Translations under genes and position numbers: made by a program
Notes under the pieces: model-generated
Databases searched by the model: none
Seen by the model: the letters and a program-made list of their open reading frames with translations, nothing else
What the model was told of the DNA's origin: nothing
Part shown: positions 25,864-35,110 of the stretch, piece by piece
Layout of the letters: every line of letters begins with the position of its first letter
Numbering within the stretch: position 1 is the stretch's first letter
Source: Chryseobacterium sp. LAM-KRS1
GTDB lineage: Bacteria > Bacteroidota > Bacteroidia > Flavobacteriales > Weeksellaceae
Assembly: GCF_013184525.1 (NCBI RefSeq)
Contig: NZ_JAAOIZ010000003.1
Coordinates: 310,001 to 374,000, forward strand
Direction of reading: 5' to 3'
Length of the DNA stretch: 64,000 bases

Positions 25864-27765
25864 ATGATTTCTTCAAGCGATTTTGACCAGTTAAAATATA
25901 AGACCCTTAAATATTTCTGGGGATACGATAGTTTCAGAGATTCTCAGGAAGAAATTATTAATTCTATTATTAACGAAAAAGATACACTGGTTTTACTTCC
26001 TACAGGAGCGGGAAAATCACTATGCTATCAGCTTCCGGCTTTGTTCCGGGAAGGTGTATGCCTCGTAATCTCTCCTTTGCTTGCCCTGATGAAGGATCAG
26101 GTAAATCAGCTTAAATTCAGAGGAATTGAAGCGGAATATCTGTCTTCGGAACTTGATGACTATGATGCAGAAGTTATTTTTAACCGATGCAAAGACGGAT
26201 TAACCAAGCTGCTTTACGTTTCACCGGAAAGATTAACGAACAGACAGTTTATCCAGAATATGGAAGAAATACAGCTTTCGTTTATTGCTGTAGATGAAGC
26301 ACACTGTATTTCGGAATGGGGACAGGATTTCCGTCCAAGCTATCAGAATATAAAGGAATTCAGAAAAAATAATCCCGACATCCCATGCCTTGCTTTAACT
26401 GCTACTGCTACCCCAAAAGTTTTAGAAGAAATAAAGATAAAGCTGGGATTGATCAATCCTGTAGTTTTTCAAAAAAGTTTTAAAAGAGAAAATATACGGA
26501 TCTTTACTGAAGAAGTGTCCGATAAATACCAGCGGATTTATGATATTTTAAAGTACAATAATGACTCAGGAATTATATATGTCCGTACCCGAAAAGAAGC
26601 TGAACTGCTTACGGAATTTCTGCACAGGAATCAGCTGAAAAATGTAGATTACTTTCACGCAGGATTATCCACAAAAGAAAAAAATGCTAAACAACATTTA
26701 TGGAACACCCGTAATGATTATGTTCTGATCTCAACTAATGCCTTTGGTATGGGAATCGATAAGGATAATGTCCGGTTTGTAATTCATTACTCCCCTTCTC
26801 CATCGCTTGAAAATTACTATCAGGAAATAGGACGGGCAGGAAGAGACGGGCAGGATAGTTTTGCATATTTATTATGGAACCAACAGGAAATTGTAAATTT
26901 TGAACAGATATTAAAAAATCAGATTCCTAACAAAGCAGAGTTTCTGAAGATCATCAGTTACCTTTACTCAGTTTTTCAGGTTGCCGAATATGAACTTCCT
27001 GAAAAAGTATTTCAATTGAACATGAATGGTATTCAGAATTTTACAAAATTATCTGTTGCCAAGATTAAAAACGTTCTGAACTTTCTTCATAACCAGGAAA
27101 TCATCTATCACAACGACAACAAAAGTTTATCTTCACTTGAGTTGCTGATACAGGCGGATGAAATAGATCAGCTTCCTAAAAAAGATGCTTACTTTATCGA
27201 GCTTATGCTACGCACTGTATCAGGAATAACAACTCATAAAGTAATGTTCAGTGAACAAAATGTAAGCAACAAAATTGGAATTGCAATTCCTTTAATAAAG
27301 GAACGTCTTAAAGAACTTCAGCAAAAAAATTATCTCGAATATGTAGACGGAGCCCTATCCAGTATTAAGTTTTTAAAACCCCGGGATGAAAGAACCATCA
27401 ATGGCGCCTACTGGAAGCTTTTTGAACATATTCAAAGAAATAAAATCCAAAAATGGGAGGAGATGAAGTTTTATGTAGAAAACAAAGATTATTGCAAAAT
27501 GAAGCTTATCTTGTCCTATTTTGGAGAGAAAAATTCAAAAACCTGTGGGCAATGTTCTATTTGCGAAAAGAATAAACAAACCATCTTTGGAAAGAATATA
27601 TCGACTCAGCTGATAACATTATTGGCTAAGAGACCCGCTACTATTGAAGAGCTTTCCATCCAGCTGAGTTATCATTCCAAAGAGAACATCTTAGAAAACC
27701 TAATTTTTCTATTGGACTCCGGAAAAGTAAAAATGTTGAATTTCAGGACGTATGCTTTGGCTTAG
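25864..27765 (+). CDS. recQ: RecQ family ATP-dependent DNA helicase
   Basis: 3'-5' DNA helicase for recombination and repair, 633 aa. Motif I LLPTGAGKSLCYQLP, motif II VDEAHCISEWGQDFRPSY with the RecQ-specific aromatic loop, motif III LALTATATP, motif V STNAFGMGIDK and motif VI QEIGRAGRDGQ. The RQC zinc site has four Cys in CKMKLILSYF to CGQCSICEK (about residues 535-560). No HRDC domain is visible; the end is a short winged-helix-like segment. The start at 25864 is the only plausible ATG and lies 28 nt after the terminator. Confidence 0.95.
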   Translation: MISSSDFDQLKYKTLKYFWGYDSFRDSQEEIINSIINEKDTLVLLPTGAGKSLCYQLPALFREGVCLVISPLLALMKDQVNQLKFRGIEAEYLSSELDDYDAEVIFNRCKDGLTKLLYVSPERLTNRQFIQNMEEIQLSFIAVDEAHCISEWGQDFRPSYQNIKEFRKNNPDIPCLALTATATPKVLEEIKIKLGLINPVVFQKSFKRENIRIFTEEVSDKYQRIYDILKYNNDSGIIYVRTRKEAELLTEFLHRNQLKNVDYFHAGLSTKEKNAKQHLWNTRNDYVLISTNAFGMGIDKDNVRFVIHYSPSPSLENYYQEIGRAGRDGQDSFAYLLWNQQEIVNFEQILKNQIPNKAEFLKIISYLYSVFQVAEYELPEKVFQLNMNGIQNFTKLSVAKIKNVLNFLHNQEIIYHNDNKSLSSLELLIQADEIDQLPKKDAYFIELMLRTVSGITTHKVMFSEQNVSNKIGIAIPLIKERLKELQQKNYLEYVDGALSSIKFLKPRDERTINGAYWKLFEHIQRNKIQKWEEMKFYVENKDYCKMKLILSYFGEKNSKTCGQCSICEKNKQTIFGKNISTQLITLLAKRPATIEELSIQLSYHSKENILENLIFLLDSGKVKMLNFRTYALA

Positions 27766-27903
27766 TTGAAAAATGTATTTATGTAGTTATGTATTTATGT
27801 ATTAATGATAAAAATTAATATTTCTAATGAGTTTTCAATTAGCAACCTCTAACCTCTAACCTCTAACTTCTAAATTCCCACCATTCAACTTCAACTAAAA
27901 ACT
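27766..27903. repeat. Intergenic low-complexity repeats
   Basis: Two short tandem arrays fill the recQ-fmt gap: a degenerate octamer based on ATGTATTT at 27773-27805 and a heptamer AACCTCT repeated three times and degenerating at 27844-27873. Similar heptad-like tracts lie upstream of other genes in this window. No coding potential. Confidence 0.75.
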
Positions 27904-27911
27904 TATCTTTG
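27904..27911 (+). promoter_or_regulatory. -7 box TATCTTTG of fmt, nearly leaderless
   Basis: Exact TAnnTTTG ending only 4 nt before the fmt ATG at 27916; transcription should begin at or next to the start codon. Confidence 0.6.
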
Positions 27912-27915
27912 CAGT

Positions 27916-28863
27916 ATGAAATCATTAAAAGTCGTTTTTCTAGGTACTCCCGAATTTGCTAAAACTGCTTTAGAAGCTATTCACCAGTCTCATCATGAAG
28001 TAGTTGGTGTTGTAACAGTTGCCGATAAAGCGAGCGGACGGGGCCAGAAAATCCATCAGTCTCCTGTAAAAATATATGCTGAAGAACATAACCTTGCTGT
28101 TTTCCAGCCGGAAAAATTAAGAAATCCTGAATTCTTACAACAAATCAAAGATCTGAATGCTGATGTATTTGTGGTTGTTGCTTTTAGAATGATGCCCAAA
28201 GTTCTTTTTGAAATGCCAAGAATAGGGACATTCAATCTTCACGCTTCCCTCCTTCCCGATTACAGAGGTGCAGCCCCTATTAATTATGCTGTAATTAATG
28301 GTGAACAAAAGACAGGGGTAACTACTTTCTTTATCAACGAAAAAATAGACGAAGGAAATATCCTTCTTCAGGAAGAATTACAGTTGCTGCCGGATGAGAA
28401 CGCGGGAAGTCTTCACGACAGATTAATGCAAATAGGATCAAAGCTTGTTGTACGTACTTTGGATGGCCTTGCTGAAAACTCTATTAAGGAAATACCTCAA
28501 CCACAGGTTGAGCATCCTAAAAATGCCTTTAAAATTTTTAAAGAAGATACTAAAATCAACTGGAATGCTCCGTCTAAAGTCATCCATCAGTTTATTCTGG
28601 GAATGTCCCCGTATCCTGCTGCTTTTACGACCCTGAAGATTGGAGAAGAAGATAAAGGATTAAAGATTTTTGGAGGAAAATTTGAGGTTTCCCATCATAA
28701 TGAAACTCCCGGAACACTGGAGATATCCAAAAATACTTTTAAAATTTATACCCAGGACGGAATCTATGAGCCATTAGAACTCCAACTGGAAGGTAAAAAA
28801 AGAATGAATATCAAAGATTTCCTGAATGGTTTCAGAAATTTTGACGAAATAAAAATGGCTTGA
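27916..28863 (+). CDS. fmt: Fmt, methionyl-tRNA formyltransferase
   Basis: Formylates initiator Met-tRNA with 10-formyl-THF. 315 aa, typical length. VVFLGTPEFA at the start, the inserted loop with ADKASGRGQKIHQSPVK, and the catalytic motif FNLHASLLPDYRGAAPI (Asn, His; Asp in GVTTFFINEKIDEG). The C-terminal OB-like tRNA-binding part is also present. The stop codon lies inside the stem of the terminator hairpin. A promoter box almost touching the ATG suggests a leaderless transcript. Confidence 0.97.
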   Translation: MKSLKVVFLGTPEFAKTALEAIHQSHHEVVGVVTVADKASGRGQKIHQSPVKIYAEEHNLAVFQPEKLRNPEFLQQIKDLNADVFVVVAFRMMPKVLFEMPRIGTFNLHASLLPDYRGAAPINYAVINGEQKTGVTTFFINEKIDEGNILLQEELQLLPDENAGSLHDRLMQIGSKLVVRTLDGLAENSIKEIPQPQVEHPKNAFKIFKEDTKINWNAPSKVIHQFILGMSPYPAAFTTLKIGEEDKGLKIFGGKFEVSHHNETPGTLEISKNTFKIYTQDGIYEPLELQLEGKKRMNIKDFLNGFRNFDEIKMA

Positions 28864-28882
28864 TTACTCAAGCCATTTTTTA
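28854..28882. terminator. Terminator overlapping the fmt stop codon
   Basis: AATGGCTTGA (28854-28863, containing the fmt TGA) pairs with TCAAGCCATT (28868-28877), T-run after. It also lies 23 nt from the ribB stop and may serve both. Confidence 0.85.
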
Positions 28883-28904
28883 TATTGAAATGTCGTAGAT
28901 ATTT

Positions 28905-30026
28905 CTATAATTTCACCATCTCAGTAACTTCCACATCATATCCTCCTACCTGAGGTTTTACATCAGGATTCTGGGTAAGTACTTTGAATTTATTAATTCC
29001 CAGGTTTTTCAGAATCTGTGTTCCGATACCGTAGTCCCTGTAATTATAGGCTAATGTCGGATGTTGCTGCTGACCATCCTGATAATCTAGGAACTGCTGT
29101 AATTTTTTCAATGTGTTTTCAGAATTGGAAACATTATTAATGAAAATAATAACTCCTTTCCCTTCTTCATTGATCATTTTGGTTACTTTCTCCAATAACG
29201 GAGTTTCCCCATTATTCAGTCTTGTTAAAACATCAAAATAAGAATCAGAAGACTGTACTCTTACCAATACCGGTTCATCTATAGTCCATGCACCTTTGGT
29301 CAGTACAAAATGAATCTGCTCATTAGAGGTTTCCCTGAATGCATAAAAATCGAATTCCCCATAATGGGTTTTCACTTTTCTTTCTTCTATTCTGTCAACT
29401 AAATTTCCTTTTTTAAGCTGATAGTGAATAAGATCCTCAATTGATACAATCTTCATATCATGCTTCTGAGCAAATGCGTACAAGTCGGGAAGACGGGACA
29501 TCGTGCCATCTTCATTCATAATTTCACAGATTACTCCACCTTCTTTTAAACCTGCCAAATGTGTAAGGTCAATAGCCGCTTCAGTATGTCCGGCTCTTTT
29601 TAGTACTCCCCCTTTCTTTGCACGAAGCGGAAAGATATGTCCCGGTCTCATAAAGTCAGTAGGTTTGGATTTTTCGTCCATTAAAGCAAGAATGGTTTTA
29701 GCTCTGTCACCTGCTGAAATTCCGGTTGACGTTCCATTTCCCAAAAGGTCCACGGAAACTGTAAAAGCTGTTTCTTTAGGATCACTGCTTCTACTCACCA
29801 TGATGTCAAGACCTAGTTCATCACATCTTTTTTCAGGAAGAGGCATACAGATAAGTCCTCTCCCGTGCACTGCCATAAAGTTGATCAGTTCAGGAGTTGT
29901 AAGTTCTGCAGCACAAAGAAAATCTCCTTCATTTTCTCTGTTCTCATCATCCACTACTATGATTATTTTACCATTTTTAAGGTCTTCAATAGCCTCAGGA
30001 ATAGTATTTAATTTAATATCAGACAT
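28905..30026 (-). CDS. ribB: RibB, 3,4-dihydroxy-2-butanone 4-phosphate synthase with degenerate GTP-cyclohydrolase II domain
   Basis: Riboflavin pathway enzyme converting ribulose 5-phosphate to DHBP. 373 aa from ATG 30026 (a TTG at 30047 also opens the frame). The N-terminal RibB domain (1-about 205) is intact: IVVDDENRENEGDF metal/substrate loop, TAFTVSVD, GISAGDRAKTI, RPGHIFPL, RAGHTEAA and GVICEIMNEDGTM. The C-terminal half has the length and strand pattern of RibA (GCH II), ending in DYGIGTQILKNLGINKFKVLTQNPDVK. It lacks the zinc triad (the C-x10-C-x-C region reads VRVQSSDSYFDVLTRLNN) and the GQEGRGIG loop, so cyclohydrolase activity is not expected. Confidence 0.94.
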   Translation of the reverse strand: MSDIKLNTIPEAIEDLKNGKIIIVVDDENRENEGDFLCAAELTTPELINFMAVHGRGLICMPLPEKRCDELGLDIMVSRSSDPKETAFTVSVDLLGNGTSTGISAGDRAKTILALMDEKSKPTDFMRPGHIFPLRAKKGGVLKRAGHTEAAIDLTHLAGLKEGGVICEIMNEDGTMSRLPDLYAFAQKHDMKIVSIEDLIHYQLKKGNLVDRIEERKVKTHYGEFDFYAFRETSNEQIHFVLTKGAWTIDEPVLVRVQSSDSYFDVLTRLNNGETPLLEKVTKMINEEGKGVIIFINNVSNSENTLKKLQQFLDYQDGQQQHPTLAYNYRDYGIGTQILKNLGINKFKVLTQNPDVKPQVGGYDVEVTEMVKL

Positions 30027-30092
30027 TTTTACTTTAAATTTTTGCAAAGATACTCATAAAAAAAGGCATCGCCAATTAATATAAATGGTTTG

Positions 30093-31097
30093 TTATTTTA
30101 TGATTAAAGAGTCCATAGCTTTTCTGAAAATCCCGTACGAATCAAGTCTTTTCTGATGATCATAAATATGAGAATTGATGATAAGCTCGTCTACATTGAA
30201 TTTTTCCTGGAAGTCTTTTAATTTTTTTTCAATTTCAGATTGATCCCCGATAAAACTGTATCTCAATTTCTGTAGCACAGCCGATTTTTCCATAGGCGAC
30301 CATATATCATCCATATCCGCCACTGGAGGAGCAAATGGCTTTCTATCATTTCTGATAATATTAAGAAATGCCTGAAATAATGTGGTAGAAAGCTGATGAG
30401 CCTCTTCTGAAGTTTCTGCGGCAGTTCCATTCACACAGGCCATAATATAAGGCTTGTCAAGCTGTTTGGATGGCTCAAAATGTTCTCTGTAAATACTGAA
30501 AGCCATTTCCATCTGTTCAGGGGCAAAATGTCCCGCAAAAGCATATGGAAGGCCCAATTCTGCTGCAAGCCATGCACTGTCAGTACTCGAACCCAGGATA
30601 TACAATGGAATATCCAGTCCCTCACCAGGAATCGCACGAACTAAAGAGTTGGAATTTTCTTTGGAAAAATATCTTTGCAGTTCCAGAATCTGTCTGGGAA
30701 ATTGTTCGTTGATAATTGCAGGATTCCTTCCCAGTGCCTGGGCGGTAATGCCATCCGTTCCGGGAGCCCTTCCAAGCCCAAGATCAATCCTGCCTGGGAA
30801 TAAAGACTCAAGTGTCCCGAATTGTTCGGCGATGACCAGTGAACTGTGATTGGGAAGCATAACCCCTCCCGACCCTACTCTTATTTTTTGGGTTCCATTT
30901 GCAATAAAACCAATAAGAACAGAGGTAGCCGAACTGGCTATGCTTGCCATATTATGGTGTTCTGCCAGCCAAAATCTTTTATAATTGATATTTTCAGCAT
31001 AATTTGCCAGGGACAGACTGTCCTGAAAGGTATCGTGGATGCTTTTTCCCTGCTTTACCGGAGCAAGATCCAAAACAGATATTTCAAAATTTTTCAT
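30093..31097 (-). CDS. LLM class flavin-dependent oxidoreductase
   Basis: Bacterial-luciferase-like FMN oxidoreductase, 334 aa, cytoplasmic, of the group-1 luciferase-family type. The N-terminal SVLDLAPVKQG, WLAEHHNM, IRVGSGGVMLPNHSSLVIAEQFGTLESLFPGRIDLGLGRAPG block is the family signature. IPLYILGSSTDSAWLAAELGLPYAFA follows. The substrate is unknown and no monooxygenase partner was found nearby. It lies 66 nt upstream of ribB in the same direction, which could link it to flavin supply, but this is speculation. Confidence 0.92.
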   Translation of the reverse strand: MKNFEISVLDLAPVKQGKSIHDTFQDSLSLANYAENINYKRFWLAEHHNMASIASSATSVLIGFIANGTQKIRVGSGGVMLPNHSSLVIAEQFGTLESLFPGRIDLGLGRAPGTDGITAQALGRNPAIINEQFPRQILELQRYFSKENSNSLVRAIPGEGLDIPLYILGSSTDSAWLAAELGLPYAFAGHFAPEQMEMAFSIYREHFEPSKQLDKPYIMACVNGTAAETSEEAHQLSTTLFQAFLNIIRNDRKPFAPPVADMDDIWSPMEKSAVLQKLRYSFIGDQSEIEKKLKDFQEKFNVDELIINSHIYDHQKRLDSYGIFRKAMDSLIIK

Positions 31098-31476
31098 AGA
31101 TGATCATTATTTTCTAAAGAAGATCTGAAACCTCCTTTGCCAATTTCGTAATTATAAATTGAGATTTAAAAACATACAAATTTACCACATAAAAACTGCA
31201 TTAGTTACTTTTTGTAATTGATAAGTCTGATGACCTATTTCAGGCAAAAACTATTAAAAATCCTTATCCGGACTTCTTATGTATTTCTAAAAATGAGATC
31301 GAAAAATACTTTTCCAAATCCTCTTTTTAAAAGTCTGTAGTATCAAAAAAATCAACAATCAGTAAAATTTATATTGCATCCATACAAATAAATCATATAT
31401 AAGAGAAATAAAATATTAAATTTGTATATGATCCTATCATATTGGATTATAGTTTAATACCACAAAAAATATTATT
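31098..31476. other. AT-rich divergent intergenic region with one promoter box
   Basis: 379 bp between the oxidoreductase and the astacin pseudogene. The only recognised element is a -7 box TAAATTTG at 31417-31424 directed at the pseudogene. No ORF or RNA structure was seen. Confidence 0.5.
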
Positions 31477-32325
31477 ATGAAAAAACGATTTGAAAAAACA
31501 TTCTTAAGCAGAATGTTAACCAAAAGAAATCTATCGATCAGCCTGATTGTTGCCTTGATTCTTACATCATGCAGTAAAAACAATGAAGAAATGATGACGG
31601 AAGCACAAACTGATGCTTTCAATTCAGCTAATATTAAACAGGGCAAATTAGGAGGACAGGTTATTACCTACGAGAGAAAGAATGGAATGAATTTTTTCCA
31701 GGGAGACATCGTGTTATCCGATAAACAATTAGCGGAAGATAATTCTGCAAATAAAGGTGGAGCAACTTTGTCAAGGTGGCCGAATGGCAAAATTTACTAT
31801 ACCGTAGCCAGCAATATGGGGTCTATTAATGCAAATAAGATTACTTCAGCAGTCAATGAGTATAATACAAAAACCAATACCCAATGGATTCCCCGTACCA
31901 ATCAATCCAATTATGTAGAATTTATTTTCGGAAGCTCTTCCGGATATGACGGGTGGGCCCATATCGGATACCAGGGAGGTAAACAAAACATCTAATTGGA
32001 TCAGAATATTTCTACGGCATCAGTGATCCATGAAATGGGACATACTGTAGGGCTTTATCATGAGCACTGCCGTAAAGACCGGGATCAATATGTAAGCATC
32101 CAATGGGATAATATCCAAAGCGGGCAAGCTTATAATTTCAATATTTATAATTCGGGAACAGATATCGGGCCTTTCAATATTAATTCAGTGATGATGTACT
32201 GGCCAACCTCGTATTCTAAAAATGGATTACCTACCATTAAAAAAGCGGATAATACCAATTTCACCTACAACAGGACAGGCTTTACGACAGGAGACATCAA
32301 TACGATCAATGCAATGTACCCTTAA
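31477..32325 (+). pseudogene. Astacin-like (M12A) metalloprotease lipoprotein, interrupted by a TAA
   Basis: One continuous reading frame (282 codons) is split by a single in-frame TAA at 31993-31995. The first part (172 aa) has a lipoprotein signal (LIVALILTSC), a propeptide-like region and the start of the protease (SRWPNGKIYYTVAS, DGWAHIGYQGGKQNI). The second part starts LDQNIS and carries the zinc motif [12 protein letters not shown], a Met-turn region [13 protein letters not shown] and [14 protein letters not shown]. The first ORF alone lacks the active site and the second lacks a signal, so neither half should work. Relatives include flavastacin-type proteases of Flavobacteriia. A sequencing error cannot be excluded. 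Confidence 0.85.
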
Positions 32326-32344
32326 TTTTCAATATGCTATAGAC

Positions 32345-32375
32345 AGGAAAAGAATTCTTAGGAATTCTTTTCCTT
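32345..32375. terminator. Terminator hairpin overlapping the helicase stop codon
   Basis: AGGAAAAGAATTC (32345-32357) pairs with GAATTCTTTTCCT (32362-32374) over a 4-nt loop. The stop codon of the minus-strand helicase lies at the loop. T-tract follows on the plus strand. Confidence 0.85.
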
Positions 32376-34484
32376 TTTGTAATTATAGTGGTTGATCAGA
32401 ATTCTTATCTCATTAAATTCAAAATCATTCGGCAAAGCATTCTTCCATTCCGTCAATGTCTCGTGCGGTTTCTGGTAAAATTCTTTCTCAAAAGCTTTAA
32501 TCTTATCTGAAGTAATGACTCTGGAGATATCCAGTAAACCTTGTTCTGCAAATTTCGCCAGGTGCCCGATAACGGTTTCTTTTACAAGCCCTCTTTCCAG
32601 TGAGATTTCACCAATTGTTTTTCCTTGCTCAAATAGTTGAAAGGTAAGCACCTGAGATGGAACTTTGGCAATTTTCAGGCTGACCTCCTGGTTGTTTTTC
32701 TCATCCAGAAGTTTAGTATCCAGCAAATGAATATCTTTCAGGCTATTCAGGTATTCTTCAATATCTTCCAGCCAGTCTTTAAATTCTTCATTATATTGCT
32801 TAAGCCCTTTTGCTCCTTTTATTTCAGCATAAAAATCTTTCAAAGGATTAAAAACCTTGTCGCGTATCTCGGCAAAAAAGAAATTAACAGCCCCTTTTGC
32901 CTTATTTTCAATTTCAGACCATTCCTCTTTCTTATCAAGAAGAAGCTCTATTTTTTGAGTTAATACCCTTTCCAGTTTTCCAAAAATCTTTCCAAGCTGA
33001 ACGATTTCATGCTTTAGCTGAAGATAGAGCTGGTTGGTTTTTACATGATCAATATTTTTTGTAGCGACAGACAGCTTATTCCATTCTTCAACTTCTTTCA
33101 GAAACCATAAACTATCAATTGTACGAAGCACTTTTTTAATACTGTAATCGTATTTTTCTCTGTTTAAAATATCTTCTACATGATCATTAGCAAAAGTGTC
33201 GCCCTGGAATTGAAGTATCCTAGTATCTTTAAATATGACTTCAGGAGTAATTTTTGATTTTAAAACAATCCCCTCCAATGTCCTGCATCGTGATAAGGCA
33301 ACATACACCTGCCCTGCCGTAAAACTTTTTCCGGCATCAATAATTACCTTATCAAAGGTTAATCCCTGGCTTTTGTGGATGGTAACTGCCCATGCCAGTT
33401 TTATAGGAAATTGCTCAAAGCTTCCTAAAACCTCTTCTTTAATATTTTTATCAGTATCCAGGAAATATTTTTTCTGTTCCCATACTTCTCTTTTGACAAC
33501 GATTTCTCTTTCACTTCCTTCTAAAGCTACACGAATCTCATTTTCATCCAGTCCCACAATTTCCCCGAGCTTTCCATTAAAATATTTCTTTTCGGGAGAA
33601 ATATCATTTCTGATAAACATAATCTGAGCTCCTATCTTCAGCTCCAGAAACTGATCATTCGGAAACTGATTTTCTTTAAATTCCCCAAAGAGTTTCGCTT
33701 CATAAGTGCTGGGATCAACTTTTATTTCTGCGAGTTTTTTCTGATTGATCTCATCTGCCATTTTATTGTGAGAACACAGATAGACATAAGAATCCTGTCC
33801 CGTTTCGAAATCGGGGTCATACCTCTCATTAAGATGCTCAAAATCAATATTGGCGATATCGCCATCCCGGATAGCATTCAGGATTTCCAGAAATTCCTGA
33901 TCGGACTGACGGTAGACTTTTGTCAATTCAATAGTAATCAAAGGAATTTCCTTGATTGCAAGGCTATCGAAAAAGAAAGGAGACTGATAATACATCTTCA
34001 GGATATGTTCATCTCTTACCACCGGCGGCAGCTGATACAAGTCTCCAATGAACAGCATCTGAACCCCTCCGAATCTTTGATTATTTCTTCTGACAAATCT
34101 TAAGGAAAAGTCCATCATGTCCAGGACATCAGCTCTGAGCATCGAGACCTCATCGATGATGATAATTTCTATTTCCCTTAAAAGCTTGAGTTTATCCTTA
34201 CGGTACTTAAAATGAGGCATCAGATCAGCAATATTATTTGCTAAACTTCCATCGATTCTTTCTGTGGTAGGTAAAAATGTTCGTAATGGCAGCCCAAACA
34301 TGGAATGAATGGTAACTCCACCTGCATTAATGGCAGCAATCCCTGTAGGTGCTATCACAATGTGCTTCTTCTTGGTCCTTTTTACAAAATCATTCAGAAA
34401 AGTTGTTTTACCTGTTCCTGCTTTTCCGGTGAGGAAAACACTTCTGTTGGTGTGCTCTATTATGTCAAAAAAATGATTGTTCAT
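32358..34484 (-). CDS. PIF1-like AAA helicase with C-terminal HTH
   Basis: Superfamily 1B 5'-3' DNA helicase of the PIF1/RecD-like type, 708 aa from ATG 34484 (a TTG at 34493 is in frame). Walker A LTGKAGTGKTTFL (about 18-30), APTGIAAINAGGVTIHSMFGLP (motif Ia), IIIDEVSMLRADVLDMM (Walker B), FIGDLYQLPPV (motif III), and LAWAVTIHKSQGLTFDKVII with YVALSRCRTLEGI (motifs V/VI) are clear. The last 120 residues include a helix-turn-helix (QLFEQGKTIGEISLERGLVKETV) like that at the end of several Bacteroidota helicases. It probably acts in replication-fork or recombination repair. The gene stands alone. Confidence 0.92.
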   Translation of the reverse strand: MNNHFFDIIEHTNRSVFLTGKAGTGKTTFLNDFVKRTKKKHIVIAPTGIAAINAGGVTIHSMFGLPLRTFLPTTERIDGSLANNIADLMPHFKYRKDKLKLLREIEIIIIDEVSMLRADVLDMMDFSLRFVRRNNQRFGGVQMLFIGDLYQLPPVVRDEHILKMYYQSPFFFDSLAIKEIPLITIELTKVYRQSDQEFLEILNAIRDGDIANIDFEHLNERYDPDFETGQDSYVYLCSHNKMADEINQKKLAEIKVDPSTYEAKLFGEFKENQFPNDQFLELKIGAQIMFIRNDISPEKKYFNGKLGEIVGLDENEIRVALEGSEREIVVKREVWEQKKYFLDTDKNIKEEVLGSFEQFPIKLAWAVTIHKSQGLTFDKVIIDAGKSFTAGQVYVALSRCRTLEGIVLKSKITPEVIFKDTRILQFQGDTFANDHVEDILNREKYDYSIKKVLRTIDSLWFLKEVEEWNKLSVATKNIDHVKTNQLYLQLKHEIVQLGKIFGKLERVLTQKIELLLDKKEEWSEIENKAKGAVNFFFAEIRDKVFNPLKDFYAEIKGAKGLKQYNEEFKDWLEDIEEYLNSLKDIHLLDTKLLDEKNNQEVSLKIAKVPSQVLTFQLFEQGKTIGEISLERGLVKETVIGHLAKFAEQGLLDISRVITSDKIKAFEKEFYQKPHETLTEWKNALPNDFEFNEIRILINHYNYKKEKNS

Positions 34485-34567
34485 CGTCTTCAAAATTACG
34501 GAAAATGAATTTGAAATCGCTCTTGTGGCATAACTTTTGAGTTCGTTTTTTAAAGATAAAAACTAAT

Positions 34568-35014
34568 ATGGGAAAAGTACCCGCTAAGATTTCTGTGATA
34601 TCACTATGTATAGCAATGGCTTTGGCTTCTTGTGGCACAAAAAATATAACAGATAATTTACCTAAAGATATTTCAGAAAGACCCGCTGATGAAAACAGCA
34701 AGAAATATGATGAAGTTCAATTGGAAAAAGCAAAAGCAGTAGTAGAATCAGAAATTGCCAAGGAAAAATGCAGTAATCCTGATGACTGGAAAATAGCACC
34801 GATGGGAGCAAAAGCTTGTGGTGGTCCTAAATTTTACATTGCTTATCCTAAAGTTTCAGAGGAGCAGATTTTACCTTTAATAGAAGGCTACAATAAAAAA
34901 GAAGCAGAGTTTAATACCAAATACGGGATTACTTCGGATTGTTCTGTAATTGCGGAACCCAAGGGCATAAAATGCAAGAATGGAAAAGCCGAGCTCATAT
35001 TTGAAGGACAATAA
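34568..35014 (+). CDS. Hypothetical lipoprotein
   Basis: 148 aa, family not recognised. Lipobox LASC in the first 22 residues (ISLCIAMALASC), then an acidic, Lys-rich helical region (EVQLEKAKAVVESEIAKEK). A Cys-containing part follows (WKIAPMGAKACGGPKFYIAYPK, SDCSVIAEPKGIKCKNG) with four Cys that could form two disulfides. Own terminator at 35061; no promoter match was recognised in the 83 bp gap to the divergent helicase. Confidence 0.75.
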   Translation: MGKVPAKISVISLCIAMALASCGTKNITDNLPKDISERPADENSKKYDEVQLEKAKAVVESEIAKEKCSNPDDWKIAPMGAKACGGPKFYIAYPKVSEEQILPLIEGYNKKEAEFNTKYGITSDCSVIAEPKGIKCKNGKAELIFEGQ

Positions 35015-35060
35015 AACAATATTTTTATATACATTAACAGGAGTTTTTACTAAGGATAAA

Positions 35061-35093
35061 AAAATGCTCTGTCATCTGACAGAGCATTTTTTT
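35061..35093. terminator. Bidirectional terminator
   Basis: AAAATGCTCTGTCA and TGACAGAGCATTTT form a 14-bp perfect stem with a 2-nt spacer; T-run after. Between the lipoprotein gene and the gamma-carbonic anhydrase gene. Confidence 0.9.
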
Positions 35094-35110
35094 ATATCAT
35101 ATTTTTAATC

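Noticed and set aside
27844..27873. CRISPR repeat array
   Set aside because: The unit is 7 nt, tandem without spacers, and no cas gene is present.
30027..30092. FMN riboswitch before ribB
   Set aside because: The gap between the oxidoreductase and ribB is 66 bp, too short for the conserved FMN aptamer, and no such core was seen.
31993..31995. Programmed readthrough or selenocysteine codon
   Set aside because: The stop is TAA, not TGA, and no SECIS-like hairpin was seen. A nonsense mutation or error is simpler.
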